Assembly (NCBI GenBank): GCA_964544365.1
Contig: CAZJCW010000081.1
Span: forward strand, 1 to 16,181
DNA: 16,181 nucleotides
Source: Alsobacter sp964544365
Lineage (GTDB): Bacteria; Pseudomonadota; Alphaproteobacteria; Rhizobiales; Beijerinckiaceae
Direction of reading: 5' to 3'
Part shown: in pieces, positions 15,747 to 16,181 of the stretch
How positions within the stretch are numbered: position 1 is the stretch's first letter
Layout of the letters: the number at the start of each line of letters is the position of its first letter
Program-made: the position numbers and the translations under genes
The notes under the pieces: model-generated
What the model was told of the DNA's origin: nothing
The model's input: only the letters and a program-made list of their open reading frames with translations
Database searches by the model: none

Positions 15747-15796
15747 CGCCCGTTCCTTTCGAATCCGCGGGCTCCGACCCGAACGGACAGAGGCCC

Positions 15797-15825
15797 TTGC
15801 GCACAGTAAGCACGAGCGGTATTAT
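15797..15825 (+). promoter_or_regulatory. Sigma-70-type promoter for the solute-binding protein gene
   Basis: TTGCGC (15797-15802) and TATTAT (15820-15825) are separated by exactly 17 bp. The -10 box matches the consensus at five of six positions and the -35 at its first three. Transcription would begin near 15832, directly at operator O1, leaving a leader of about 127 nt. Confidence 0.6.
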
Positions 15826-15832
15826 CTGCCAA

Positions 15833-15846
15833 GGTAAACGTTTTCC
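15833..15846. promoter_or_regulatory. LacI-family operator O1
   Basis: GGTAAACGTTTTCC is a palindrome with one mismatch around a central CG, the usual form of LacI/GalR operators. It sits at the predicted transcription start of the solute-binding gene, a repressing position. The divergent LacI-type protein is the likely binder. Confidence 0.75.
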
Positions 15847-15892
15847 CTTTTCCCTGCGCGTCCCGATCTCCAGCGATCCCGCACACGGAAAA

Positions 15893-15906
15893 GGAAAACG
15901 TTTCCC
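15893..15906. promoter_or_regulatory. LacI-family operator O2
   Basis: GGAAAACGTTTCCC is a near-palindrome around a central CG, again with one mismatch and nearly the same half-sites as O1. The two centres are 60 bp apart. Flanking bases extend the likeness, so 15836-15853 and 15887-15903 also form a long imperfect inverted repeat. It lies in the leader, between promoter and start codon. Confidence 0.72.
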
Positions 15907-15958
15907 CAACAAGACGCGGGCGTCCAGCGCCCTCCTATCGAACCACCGGAGGAAACAC

Positions 15959-16181
15959 ATGACACTCGGCAAGATGATCGCCGGCGCAGGCCTCGCCGCC
16001 CTGCTCGCGATGGGCAGCGCCCGCGCCCAGGAACTCACCGTCTGGCACGACCTCGGCGACAATGGCACGCAGTGGTTCGAGCGCCTCGGCGCCGAATTCG
16101 CCAAGACCCGTCCCGGCGTGACCGTGAAGGCGTCGAGCTTCCCGACCGACCAGTGGTTCGGCCGCGTCATCAGCGCGCTGA
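15959..16181 (+). CDS. ABC transporter extracellular solute-binding protein, sugar type (3' partial)
   Basis: The first 74 residues of a periplasmic binding protein are present; the gene runs past the window. A Sec signal peptide covers residues 1-23: Lys5, the hydrophobic stretch AGAGLAALLAMGSA, then ARA before Gln24. The mature part begins ELTVWHDLGDNG, followed by FERLGAEFAKTRPGVTVK, typical of sugar-binding proteins of the MalE/UgpB type (strand, then helix, then PGVTV strand). The start is set by GGAGG at 15948-15952 with a 6-nt spacer. Divergence from a LacI-family repressor and two operators indicate inducible uptake of a carbohydrate or polyol. Permease and ATPase genes are expected downstream. 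The ligand is unknown. Confidence 0.9.
   Translation, partial: MTLGKMIAGAGLAALLAMGSARAQELTVWHDLGDNGTQWFERLGAEFAKTRPGVTVKASSFPTDQWFGRVISAL

Overview
The window is strongly GC-rich, dense in genes and shows clear G/C bias at third codon positions. Its protein families (OxyR/KatG, Kup, a KdpDE-like pair, LacI plus sugar-binding protein, tripartite tricarboxylate transporter) and sequence style suggest an alphaproteobacterium, most likely Hyphomicrobiales (Rhizobiales). That placement is an inference; there is no rRNA or marker gene here. I see no tRNA, rRNA, CRISPR array, insertion sequence or phage gene.

Layout. (1) 1-6497: a metabolic cluster. It starts with the 3' part of a TctA-type permease (+). 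A TauE/SafE-family exporter (-) follows. Then comes a tightly packed (+) operon: a ComA (phosphosulfolactate synthase)-like protein, two tandem paralogous MmgE/PrpD proteins and an atypical short-chain dehydrogenase. The operon genes overlap or lie within about 15 nt of each other. (2) 6503-9930: oxyR (-) and katG (+), divergent around a short AT-richer regulatory region with two inverted repeats, closed by a strong hairpin after katG. (3) 10222-14578: kup potassium transporter (-), divergent from a two-component system (+) that resembles KdpDE but whose kinase lacks the N-terminal KdpD cytoplasmic domain. Repeated CATAAGG-type elements lie between them. (4) 14625-16181: a LacI-family repressor (-), divergent from the 5' end of an ABC sugar-type solute-binding protein (+). 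Two near-palindromic LacI-type operators lie 60 bp apart, the first just downstream of a good promoter.

How the genes may work together. Region 1 is the most interesting. A tricarboxylate-type permease, a TauE-type (often sulfite/sulfonate-related) exporter, a ComA-like C-S bond enzyme, two PrpD-fold enzymes and an SDR together look like a catabolic module for an unusual organic acid, possibly an organosulfonate. The substrate cannot be read from sequence. Both MmgE/PrpD copies and the SDR lack residues usually catalytic in their families, in a pattern that suggests specialisation rather than decay, because all frames are intact. Region 2 is a textbook peroxide-response pair. Region 3 suggests control of Kup by a K+-related two-component system. 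Region 4 is a locally controlled sugar ABC uptake locus that runs past the window end.
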